Below are positions 34,160 to 43,330 of a DNA stretch of 64,000 nt, in pieces. A program made the translations under genes and the position numbers. How positions within the stretch are numbered: position 1 is the first letter of the stretch; each line of letters opens with the position of its first letter. Location of the stretch: NCBI GenBank assembly GCA_964615375.1, contig CAZTOW010000007.1:124001-188000 (forward strand), read 5' to 3'. The DNA is from CAZKWG01 sp964615375 (GTDB taxonomy: Bacteria > Myxococcota_A > UBA796 > CAZKWG01). A model generated the notes under the pieces. That model was not told where the DNA came from. It searched no databases and saw only the letters and a program-made list of their open reading frames with translations.

Positions 34160-36084
34160 TCGCGCTCCTGATGTCCCTGGCGATGGCGGCTGAACCGACC
34201 TCGGAGTTCTCCGAGCGCGTCCCCGTCCGCTGCCCCGAGCAGGGCCTGTGCCGGATCGAGGTCCCGCCGCCCTTCGTGGCCACCAACGCGCGCTCCTGGC
34301 TGCTGGTGGACGCGCGCGGCGAGGCCGTGCCCTTCGCCGTGTTGGAGGACGACGCGACGGAGCCGGACACCCGGCCCGTGCGCCTCCGGGCGACCAGCGA
34401 TCCGAAGGTGGTCGAGGTCCCCATCCCCAGCGGATACCAGGCCACCGCGCTCTCCTTCCGCGCGAACACGGGGAGCTTCCTCACCAACGCCCAGCTCCAG
34501 GCCCGCCGGCCGGGCGGGGAGTGGCGCTCGGGTCCGGTCACCGTGCTGGCCGCCGGCCTGGTGGACGAGCCAGCGGTGCGCATGCTCAACCCCGACCCCG
34601 ACGCCACCGAGCTGCGCCTGAGCTTCAGCGTGCCCTGGACCAGCCTGCCCTCGCTGGACGATCTCATGCTCACGCTCTGGGATCGCGCCCGCCTCACCCC
34701 GACCCGGGTGAGCCTGCCGCTCGAGGAGCAGGGCATCTCCGAGGACGGGCGCTCGCGCTACACCTTCCGCCTGCCGGGCCTGGCCCTCCTGCGCGCGGTG
34801 GAGCTGAGCCCGGAGGATCCGGTCTATGAGCGCCCCGTCGCCGTCGAGCTCTGGGAGCCGGGCGGGGAGGGGCTCACGCTCGTCGAGCGCGCCCGCGACA
34901 CCCTGCGGCGCACCGGCCCCTCGGACGAGGCGCTCCAGGTCCTGAGCCTGGGCGGGGCGGTGGGCGACCGGGTCGTGCTCTCGGTGCAGGACGCCTGGGA
35001 CCAGCCCCTGACGATTCGCTCGGTGGACGCCCTGCTCTCGCGGCGCGTGCTGCTGGTCGAGGACGCGGGCGCGCTCACCCTCTACGGCGGGAGCCCGGAC
35101 TGGTCGGCCTCCTACGATCTCCAGCTCCGCGCCTGGGAGCTGGCCCGCGAGCCGGCCACGCGGGCCGAGCTCGGCGCGATGGAGCGGAACCCCGACTGGC
35201 AGGATCCGCTCGACGTGAGCGCGCTTCAGCCCGGCTCCGTAGTGGACCCGAGCCGCTTCCGCTTCTCGCGGACCGTGACCGGCGCCGGCGTCACCCGGAT
35301 CGCGCTGCCCTACGACGTGCTCCTCAACACGCGCTCGGCCCTGTCCGACCTGCGCCTGCTCGACGGCGAGGGGCGCCAGATCCCCTTCGTGCAGGACCGC
35401 GGCGCCGTCACCACCGAGATCACCGGGCTCACCCAGACCCAGGAGCAGACCGGCACGATCACCCGACTGCGCGTTCAGCTCCCTGGCCCCAGCTCGCCGG
35501 TCAGCGCGCTGGTCCTGGAGAGCCCGGACCACGCCTTCGGCCGGGAGGTCCGGGTGTACACGGGGGCGGCGGGCCGAAGGCTGATGACCTCCAGCTCCTG
35601 GCTGGGGCAGGAGCAGGGGCGCTCGCGCCTGGTCCTGCCCCTGCGCACCGTGGCCGAGTCGGGCCTGCTCATCGAGGTGGACCACGGCGACAACGCGCCG
35701 ATCACGATCGGAGAGGTGAAGCTCTACGGCCCCTCGATCACGCTGCTGGCGCGCCTGCCCGAGGGCGGGGCCACGCTCTACTACGGCGACGTCGCGGACG
35801 TGCAGGGCAAGGTCAAGGGCCCCTTCAAGGGCCTGCGCGAGCAGGGCTGGGAGAAGCCGCTGGACTACCCGAGCTACGACGCCCACGCGCTCGCCGACCG
35901 GCTGATGCGAGCCCCGGCATCGACGGCGATCCTGGGCGAGCCGGTGTCGCTCACGCCCGAGGTGAGCGCGCTCGATCGCGGGGCGGCCACGGCGGGGGTG
36001 GTCGCGCTCGCACTAGGTCTGTTAGCCCTCGTGGGCTGGCTGCTCAAGGATCTTCGCGCCTCGGGGGGCCCGGCGGGCGCGTAG
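34156..36084 (+). CDS. DUF3999 protein, partner of DUF2339
   Basis: 642 residues. A short N-terminal signal (MIALLMSLAMAAEP) precedes an extracytoplasmic beta-rich region (PVRCPEQGLCRIEVPPPFVA, EVPIPSGYQATALSFRANTG). A single C-terminal membrane helix (GVVALALGLLALVGWLL) and a short basic tail follow. This matches DUF3999, normally encoded beside DUF2339 and thought to form an envelope complex with it. GTG 34156 overlaps the upstream TGA. Confidence 0.93.
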   Translation: MIALLMSLAMAAEPTSEFSERVPVRCPEQGLCRIEVPPPFVATNARSWLLVDARGEAVPFAVLEDDATEPDTRPVRLRATSDPKVVEVPIPSGYQATALSFRANTGSFLTNAQLQARRPGGEWRSGPVTVLAAGLVDEPAVRMLNPDPDATELRLSFSVPWTSLPSLDDLMLTLWDRARLTPTRVSLPLEEQGISEDGRSRYTFRLPGLALLRAVELSPEDPVYERPVAVELWEPGGEGLTLVERARDTLRRTGPSDEALQVLSLGGAVGDRVVLSVQDAWDQPLTIRSVDALLSRRVLLVEDAGALTLYGGSPDWSASYDLQLRAWELAREPATRAELGAMERNPDWQDPLDVSALQPGSVVDPSRFRFSRTVTGAGVTRIALPYDVLLNTRSALSDLRLLDGEGRQIPFVQDRGAVTTEITGLTQTQEQTGTITRLRVQLPGPSSPVSALVLESPDHAFGREVRVYTGAAGRRLMTSSSWLGQEQGRSRLVLPLRTVAESGLLIEVDHGDNAPITIGEVKLYGPSITLLARLPEGGATLYYGDVADVQGKVKGPFKGLREQGWEKPLDYPSYDAHALADRLMRAPASTAILGEPVSLTPEVSALDRGAATAGVVALALGLLALVGWLLKDLRASGGPAGA

Positions 36085-36088
36085 CGGC

Positions 36089-36094
36089 TACATT
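36089..36094 (+). promoter_or_regulatory. Candidate -10 element for accA
   Basis: GCTACATT (hexamer TACATT 36089-36094) lies nine bases before the accA ATG. The same octamer precedes the lipoprotein ATG at 48775. Initiation here would leave a leader of only a few bases. Confidence 0.35.
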
Positions 36095-36103
36095 GAGAGC
36101 GCC

Positions 36104-37102
36104 ATGGAATTCGTGCTGGAATTCGAGCGTCCGCTCGTCGAGCTCCAGAAGCGCATCGACTCGCTCCGCGAGATCGAGCGCGAGCGGGGCCTGGATCTCT
36201 CCGCCTCCATCGATCAGATCCGCCGCCAGGCCCAGCTCCTGGAGCGGCAGATCTTCACGCGCCTGTCCCCCTGGCAGCGCGCGCAGCTCTCGCGACACCC
36301 GGGGCGCCCGTTCTCGCTCGACTACCTGAGCGGGCTGTTCACGGACTGGGTGGAGATGCACGGGGACCGCGCCGGCCACGAAGACCCGGCCCTGGTCAGC
36401 GGCTTCGCCCGGCTGGGCAGCGTCCCCGTGGCGGTGATCGGGCACCAGAAGGGCCGGAACACCCGGGAGAACCTTTTCCGAAACTTCGGGATGCCCAAGC
36501 CCGAGGGCTACCGCAAGGCGCTCCGGGTCATGGCCCTGGCCAGCCGGCTGGGGCGGCCGATCATCACCTTCATCGACACGCCGGGGGCCTATCCGGGGGT
36601 GGACGCCGAGGCCCGCGGCCAGGCGGAGGCCATCGCGCGGAACATCATGGAGATGGCCACCTTCAAGGTGCCCGTCATCTGCTGCGTGATCGGCGAGGGC
36701 GGCAGCGGCGGCGCGCTGGCGATCGGGGTCGGCAACCGCGTGCTGATGATGGAGAACGCCATCTACTCGGTGATCTCGCCCGAGGGCTGCGCCGCCATCC
36801 TGTGGCGCGATCGGGCGGAGGGGCCGCGGGCGGCGGAGGCGCTGCGCATCACGGCCGCCGACTGCCACCGCCTGGGCGTGGTGGACGAGGTGGTGCCGGA
36901 GCCGCCGGGCGGGGCGCACCGCGCGCCGAAGCTGGCGGTGGAGGCGCTGGGTCGCGCGATCACCCGCCACCTGGACGAGCTGCGCGGGATGAGCCCGGAC
37001 GAGCTCCAGCAGGATCGGTATCGGCGCTTCCGCGGGCTCGGGGCCTTCCTCGAGGAGGTGGAGGAGCGCGCGAGCGCGGAGCAGGCGAATGGCGGGCCTT
37101 GA
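36104..37102 (+). CDS. accA: Acetyl-CoA carboxylase carboxyltransferase subunit alpha
   Basis: 332 residues, normal length. Transfers the carboxyl from carboxybiotin to acetyl-CoA with AccD. Signatures include EFERPLVELQKRIDSLREIE, LTPWQRAQL-type SPWQRAQLSRHPGRP, DYLSGLFTDWVEMHGDR, FGMPKPEGYRKALRVM, FIDTPGAYPGVDAEARGQAE, GEGGSGGALAIGVGN and SVISPEGCAAILWRD. accD is not in the window. The gene overlaps aroA by 14 bases, so fatty-acid and aromatic synthesis genes are co-transcribed here. Confidence 0.98.
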   Translation: MEFVLEFERPLVELQKRIDSLREIERERGLDLSASIDQIRRQAQLLERQIFTRLSPWQRAQLSRHPGRPFSLDYLSGLFTDWVEMHGDRAGHEDPALVSGFARLGSVPVAVIGHQKGRNTRENLFRNFGMPKPEGYRKALRVMALASRLGRPIITFIDTPGAYPGVDAEARGQAEAIARNIMEMATFKVPVICCVIGEGGSGGALAIGVGNRVLMMENAIYSVISPEGCAAILWRDRAEGPRAAEALRITAADCHRLGVVDEVVPEPPGGAHRAPKLAVEALGRAITRHLDELRGMSPDELQQDRYRRFRGLGAFLEEVEERASAEQANGGP

Positions 37103-38444
37103 GGGCGCCGACCAGCTCCGGGTCCGCCCGGCCCTGCCGCTGCGTGGGCGGCTCTCGGTCCCTGGCGACAAGTCCATCTCGCACCGGGCCTTGATCCTGG
37201 GCGCGCTGGCCAGCGGGCGCAGCCGGATCAGCGGGCTCCTGGAGAGCGATGACGTGGCGAGCACCCGGCGGGCGCTGCAGGCCCTGGGCGCGCGCGTGGA
37301 GGGCCCGGTCCCCGGCGCCGGGGGCCTGGCGGCCTGGCTGGTCTGGGGGAGCGGCGGCTACGTGCGCGAGCCGGAGGACGTGCTGGACTGCGGGAACTCG
37401 GGCACGACGCTGCGGCTGCTGACCGGGATGCTGGCCGGGCAGCCGGACATGTTCGCGGTGCTGACCGGGGACGCCTCGCTGCGCGGTCGGCCTCAGCGCC
37501 ACCTGCTCGACCCGCTGCGCGCGCTGGGCGCGAACGTGCTCGGCCGCAGGGGAGGGGAGCGCGCCCCCCTGGTGGTGAGCGGGGGCAGGCCGCTGAAGCC
37601 GGGCTCGGTGACCCTGAGCACGGCCAGCGCGCAGGTGCTCTCGGCCGTGCTGCTGGGCTCGCTCCAGACCGAGGGCAGCGTGGCCGTGGAGATCCCCGGC
37701 CCGGCCCGCGACCACACGGAGCGCATGCTCACCGAGATGGGCGCGCAGGTCGCCGTCTCCGAGCTGCCCAACGGCGGGCGCCGGGTCGAGCTGACGGGCA
37801 GGCCGAAGCTCCAGGCGCTGGACCTGGAGGTGCCCGGGGACATCTCCAGCGCGGCCTTCCTCATCGTCGCCGCCACCCTGGTCCCCAGCTCGGACCTGCT
37901 GATCACGGACGTCGGCCTGAACGCGACGCGCACGGGCTTCCTCGAGGTGCTCCGGCGCATGGGCGCGGACATCCAGGCCGAGCCGCACAGCGTCATCGTC
38001 GAGCCCCGCGGGACGCTGCGGGTCCGCCACGCCCAGCTCAAGGGCACGCGCATCCGCAAGGTCGAGGTCCCCCGCCTGCTGGACGAGGTGCCCATCCTCG
38101 CCGTCGCCGCCGCCATGGCCGAGGGCGAGACCGTCTTCGCCGAGATGGCCGAGCTCCGCGGCAAGGAGTCCGACCGCATCGCCAGCACGGTCGCGCTGCT
38201 GCGCGCCTTCCGGGTGGAGGTGGAGGAGCTCCAGAGCGGCTTCGTCGTGCAGGGCACAGGCGGTCGCCCCCTGCGGGCGGCCTGGGTGGACAGCCACGGA
38301 GACCACCGGATCGCGATGGCCGCGACCGTGGCCGGGCTGGTCGCCCAGGGGGAGACCCGGATATCAGGGACCGGCTGCATCGCCACCTCCTTCCCCGGCT
38401 TCGTCGCGACCCTCGCGGCCCTGTCCGAGGGCTCGGTGAGCTGA
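37089..38444 (+). CDS. aroA: 3-phosphoshikimate 1-carboxyvinyltransferase (EPSP synthase)
   Basis: 451 residues. Joins phosphoenolpyruvate to shikimate-3-phosphate in the shikimate pathway. Motifs: LSVPGDKSISHRALILGALA at the N-terminus (PEP and S3P binding), LDCGNSGTTLRLLTG, FAVLTGDASLRGRPQRHLLD, DEVPILAVAAAMAEGET and DHRIAMAATVAGL. The loop LDCGNSGTTLRL has Gly-Asn-Ser-Gly-Thr, the glyphosate-relevant region, in a common bacterial form. Third-frame overlap with accA; cmk follows after 19 bases. Confidence 0.98.
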   Translation: MAGLEGADQLRVRPALPLRGRLSVPGDKSISHRALILGALASGRSRISGLLESDDVASTRRALQALGARVEGPVPGAGGLAAWLVWGSGGYVREPEDVLDCGNSGTTLRLLTGMLAGQPDMFAVLTGDASLRGRPQRHLLDPLRALGANVLGRRGGERAPLVVSGGRPLKPGSVTLSTASAQVLSAVLLGSLQTEGSVAVEIPGPARDHTERMLTEMGAQVAVSELPNGGRRVELTGRPKLQALDLEVPGDISSAAFLIVAATLVPSSDLLITDVGLNATRTGFLEVLRRMGADIQAEPHSVIVEPRGTLRVRHAQLKGTRIRKVEVPRLLDEVPILAVAAAMAEGETVFAEMAELRGKESDRIASTVALLRAFRVEVEELQSGFVVQGTGGRPLRAAWVDSHGDHRIAMAATVAGLVAQGETRISGTGCIATSFPGFVATLAALSEGSVS

Positions 38445-38463
38445 CTCAACGCCCGGAGCCTCC

Positions 38464-39156
38464 GTGTCTGCCCGCATCAGCATCGCCATCGACGGACCGG
38501 CCTCCTCGGGGAAGGGGACCGTGGCGCGCCTGGTGGCCCGCTCGCTCGGGTACGCCTACATCGACACCGGCGCCATGTACCGGGCGGTCGCCCTCGCGGC
38601 CCTGGAGCGCGGCGTCGCGCTGGACGACGCGGACGCCCTCGGTCGCCTGGCGGCCGGGCTGAGCTTCCGCTTCGGCTGGGACGGCGAGATGCTGCGGATC
38701 TTCGTCGATGATCGCGACGTGAGCGCCGAGATCCGCGCCGAGGCCGTGGGCCGGGGCGCCTCGGACGTGGCGGTCCACCCCCCGGTGCGCGCGGCCCTGC
38801 TCCAGCTCCAGCGGGCGCTCGGCGACCAGGGCGGCGTGGTGATGGACGGCCGGGACATCGGCACCGTCGTGCTCCCCGCGGCGGAGCTCAAGATCTTCCT
38901 CGACGCCACGCCCGAGGAGCGCGCCCGCCGCCGCACGCTCGAGCTGCGCGCCCGCGGGGCCGAGGTCAGCGAGGAGCAGACCCTCCGCGAGATCCGCGCC
39001 CGCGACCACCAGGACAGCACCCGGGCCACCGCCCCCCTGCGCCCGGCCGAGGACGCCCTGATCCTGGACAGCACGGGACACAGCGCCGAGCAGATGGCGG
39101 CCCGGATCGTCCGCATCGCCCGCGAGCGGGTTGACAAGCGCGTCACCACCAGCTAA
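38464..39156 (+). CDS. cmk: Cytidylate kinase
   Basis: 230 residues. Phosphorylates CMP and dCMP. P-loop IDGPASSGKGTVAR, YIDTGAMYRAVALAALERGV, the NMP-binding segment VVMDGRDIGTVVLPAA and the lid RARDHQDSTRATAPLRPAED. GTG start at 38464. The order aroA-cmk-rpsA is a conserved bacterial arrangement. Confidence 0.98.
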   Translation: MSARISIAIDGPASSGKGTVARLVARSLGYAYIDTGAMYRAVALAALERGVALDDADALGRLAAGLSFRFGWDGEMLRIFVDDRDVSAEIRAEAVGRGASDVAVHPPVRAALLQLQRALGDQGGVVMDGRDIGTVVLPAAELKIFLDATPEERARRRTLELRARGAEVSEEQTLREIRARDHQDSTRATAPLRPAEDALILDSTGHSAEQMAARIVRIARERVDKRVTTS

Positions 39157-39298
39157 AAGGCGCGTCGCCTCGAGGTGCGTGAAGGGACGCACCCGGGCCT
39201 GCCGGGCGGCGAGGATCGTCTCGTCTCCCAGGAATCACCGAGACCTTCCCTCTGTTCCACCGCCTCCTCCGAGGAGCGTCGAAAGGCCACCCGAGTCC

Positions 39299-41020
<1,722 letters not shown>

Positions 41021-41077
41021 GAGTGTCCGTAGGAGGCCGGGGGGGCTCGCTCCCCGGCCATCCGCAGGGAGGCAGGC

Positions 41078-41368
41078 ATGGGCTGGCGCGGCTGGACGAT
41101 CCTGGTGTTTGGCCTGGTCTTCCTCGGCGTCGGCGCGCTGTTCTACCTACAGAACAGCCTGCGGGTCACCGAGCTCTCCCTGAACCTGGGTGTCGTCGCC
41201 TTCCAGCTGCAGCAGCCGATGGCCGTGCCGCTGCTGCTGGTGATCGCGTTTGGGAGCGGGCTGGTCTTCGGCCTGATCCTGGCGATGATCGGCGGTCGGC
41301 CGTCCTCGAGCCCGGCCAGCCGGGCCAGCGGCGCGTCCGGTGGCGCGGGCGGTGACCTCTGGACCTGA
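41078..41368 (+). CDS. LapA-like (DUF1049) small membrane protein
   Basis: 96 residues. Two transmembrane helices (WTILVFGLVFLGVGALFYLQ and VPLLLVIAFGSGLVFGLILA) joined by the typical NSLRVTELSLNLG-QLQQPMAVPL loop of LapA-domain proteins, then a Ser/Gly/Ala tail. E. coli LapA works with LapB in LPS assembly; LapB is not adjacent here. Good Shine-Dalgarno (GGGAGG) upstream. Its TGA overlaps a probable CTG start of the next gene. Confidence 0.85.
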   Translation: MGWRGWTILVFGLVFLGVGALFYLQNSLRVTELSLNLGVVAFQLQQPMAVPLLLVIAFGSGLVFGLILAMIGGRPSSSPASRASGASGGAGGDLWT

Positions 41369-42078
41369 GCCGCGGCTCGCTGGCCCTCGCTGCCCTGGCG
41401 CTCGGCGCGCTGCTGACCCTGGCGCTCCCAGGTCCGACGCCGAAGCCTCCTCCTGCGCCCGCCCGTGAGCCCATCACGATCACGCTGGAGCGTAACAAGC
41501 CGCGCCACGTGCCGACCGCGCGCGAGCTCTCGGCCATCGTGCCCGAGTTCTCCGCACTCTCCGACGAGTCCGGGCGGGCCGCCGCGCTCGCGCTGGCCGA
41601 CGTCTCCGCCCCCTGCGCCCCCTGCGAGCGCCCGCTGACCATGCTGTCCGACTGCGCGCTGAAGGCCCCCGCGGGCTGCGAGAACCTGCCCCGGCTCCTG
41701 CGCCGGGTGGCGCGCGCCGCGCAGACGGAGACGAACCCCGAGCGCCTCCGCGCGCTGGTGGCCTACGGGGACGTCTGGGTGTCCGGCGCGGCCCCGCCCG
41801 AGCCGAAGGGCCGGATTCCCCTGGAGCTCTGGCTGGATCCGCAGAGCCCGCTGGCCCCACGGGTGCGCGAGCAGCTCGCCCAGCTCACGGAGGGGCAGCC
41901 CGTGGACGTGACCGTGCGCGATCCGGGCGCTGAGCCGGAGCTCGCCCAGGAGCGCGGGGTCCGCAGCTCGCCCACCTGGATCATCAACGGCTACCGGCTG
42001 CGCGGCTTTCAGTCCAACGCCGCCCTCGGGATGACCCTGCACCGCGAGCTCGCCCAGATCGCCGAGGAGACCCCGTGA
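41365..42078 (+). CDS. Membrane-anchored thioredoxin-like protein, probable CTG start
   Basis: About 237 residues. A hydrophobic N-terminus (SLALAALALGALLTLALPGP) and Pro-rich spacer precede a thioredoxin-like domain with SAPCAPCERPL (CxxC), extra Cys pairs (LSDCALKAPAGCE) and a cis-Pro segment GVRSSPTWIINGYRLRGFQS. Suggests a periplasmic disulfide or DsbA-like function. The frame is closed by TGA at 41353-41355. The first ATG/GTG/TTG in frame is GTG 41509, after the anchor. CTG 41365 overlaps the LapA-like stop as CTGA, in the same style as the many GTGA junctions here. GTG 41509 remains possible if the anchor is not real. Confidence 0.8.
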   Translation: MSRGSLALAALALGALLTLALPGPTPKPPPAPAREPITITLERNKPRHVPTARELSAIVPEFSALSDESGRAAALALADVSAPCAPCERPLTMLSDCALKAPAGCENLPRLLRRVARAAQTETNPERLRALVAYGDVWVSGAAPPEPKGRIPLELWLDPQSPLAPRVREQLAQLTEGQPVDVTVRDPGAEPELAQERGVRSSPTWIINGYRLRGFQSNAALGMTLHRELAQIAEETP

Positions 42079-43289
42079 AGATGGTGAGCCTGGGCCGTCT
42101 GACGGCCATTCGCGCGCTCATCGCGGTCGAGCAGGGGGTCCACGCCGAGGAGGCGCTGGGCGAGGCCATGCTCAGCGATCCCGGCCAGCGCGCGCTGGCT
42201 CAGCACCTCACGCTGGGCGTGCTGCGTCGCCGGGGCGCCCTGGACCAGACCCTCGGGCGCTTCGCCCGGCGCGGGGTGGACGACCTGGACCCGGTGGTGC
42301 GGAACGCGCTTCGGATCGGCCTCTTCGACGCGCTGATGAGCCGCATCCGCCCCGAGGTGGCCGTGGACCAGGCGGTGGAGAGCTGCCGCGCCCTGCGCCG
42401 CCCGCAGGCCACCTCCTTCGTCAACGCCGTGCTGCGCAAGGCCGTCGCCGAGGGCATCTCCGACGACCCCTGGCTGGACCTGCCCCCCTGGCTGCGCCGC
42501 CGCTGGGAGGGCTGGGACGCCTGGGTGCTCCGCCTGCGCGAGCAGCCGCCGCTCTCCGGCGTCTCCCGCGAGCCCGGCTGGACGCCCCCCGCGGAGCTCG
42601 ATCCCCGCCCGGCCCGCGCCGGCGGGCGCGAGGTCCCCGACGCCTTCACCCTGAACGCCACCCGCGGCGCGGTGGAGCGCATGCCCGGCTTCGCCGAGGG
42701 CCTGTGGTGGGTGATGGACCCGTCCGCGGCGTCCGTGGCCGATCTCGTGCTGGAGGCGCTGGGCGGGGCAGGGGAGGGGAGGCGGGTGCTGGACGCCTGC
42801 GCCGCCCCCGGCGGGAAAGCCCTGCGCATGGCCGCCCGCGGCGTGGACGTCCTGGCCGTGGACCTGAGCGAGCACCGCCTCGTCCGCGTCCGCGAGAACA
42901 TCGCCCGCACCGGGCTCCCCGTGCGCTGCCGGCAGCACGACTGGCTCCAGGGCCCCGTCCCCGACCTGGGGACCTTCGACGCGGTCCTGGTGGACGCGCC
43001 CTGCTCCGGCCTCGGGATCATCCGCCGCCACCCGGAGATCCGCTGGCTCCGGCTGCCCTCGGACCCCGCCGCCATGGCGCTGCGCCAGCTCCCGCTGCTG
43101 GAGGCCGCCAGCCAGCACGTCGCCCCCGGCGGCGCGCTGATCTACGCCGTCTGCAGCCCCATGCCCGAGGAGGGCAGGGGAGTGGTGGAGGCGCTCCAGG
43201 GCTGGGCCGTCGAGCGCGTCTGGTCCAGCGTCCCCCCCGAGGGCGACGAGGACGCCTTCCAGGCCTTCGTCCTGCGTCGCGCGGCATAG
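42075..43289 (+). CDS. rsmB: 16S rRNA m5C967 methyltransferase RsmB-like
   Basis: 404 residues. N-terminal NusB-like RNA-binding helices (about 1-140: ALIAVEQGVHAEEALGEAML, VDQAVESCRALRRPQATSFV) and a C-terminal SAM-dependent RNA m5C methyltransferase. The latter has SAM loop DACAAPGGKALRMA, acidic strand VDLSEHRLVRV and catalytic motif VDAPCSGLGIIRRHPEIRW with the nucleophile-assisting Cys. A long Arg/Pro insertion separates the two. GTG 42075 overlaps the upstream TGA. Confidence 0.95.
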   Translation: MKMVSLGRLTAIRALIAVEQGVHAEEALGEAMLSDPGQRALAQHLTLGVLRRRGALDQTLGRFARRGVDDLDPVVRNALRIGLFDALMSRIRPEVAVDQAVESCRALRRPQATSFVNAVLRKAVAEGISDDPWLDLPPWLRRRWEGWDAWVLRLREQPPLSGVSREPGWTPPAELDPRPARAGGREVPDAFTLNATRGAVERMPGFAEGLWWVMDPSAASVADLVLEALGGAGEGRRVLDACAAPGGKALRMAARGVDVLAVDLSEHRLVRVRENIARTGLPVRCRQHDWLQGPVPDLGTFDAVLVDAPCSGLGIIRRHPEIRWLRLPSDPAAMALRQLPLLEAASQHVAPGGALIYAVCSPMPEEGRGVVEALQGWAVERVWSSVPPEGDEDAFQAFVLRRAA

Positions 43290-43330
43290 TCACAGGAGAC
43301 GCGGGCTTGTCCGCGGGTTATCCCGCCCGG

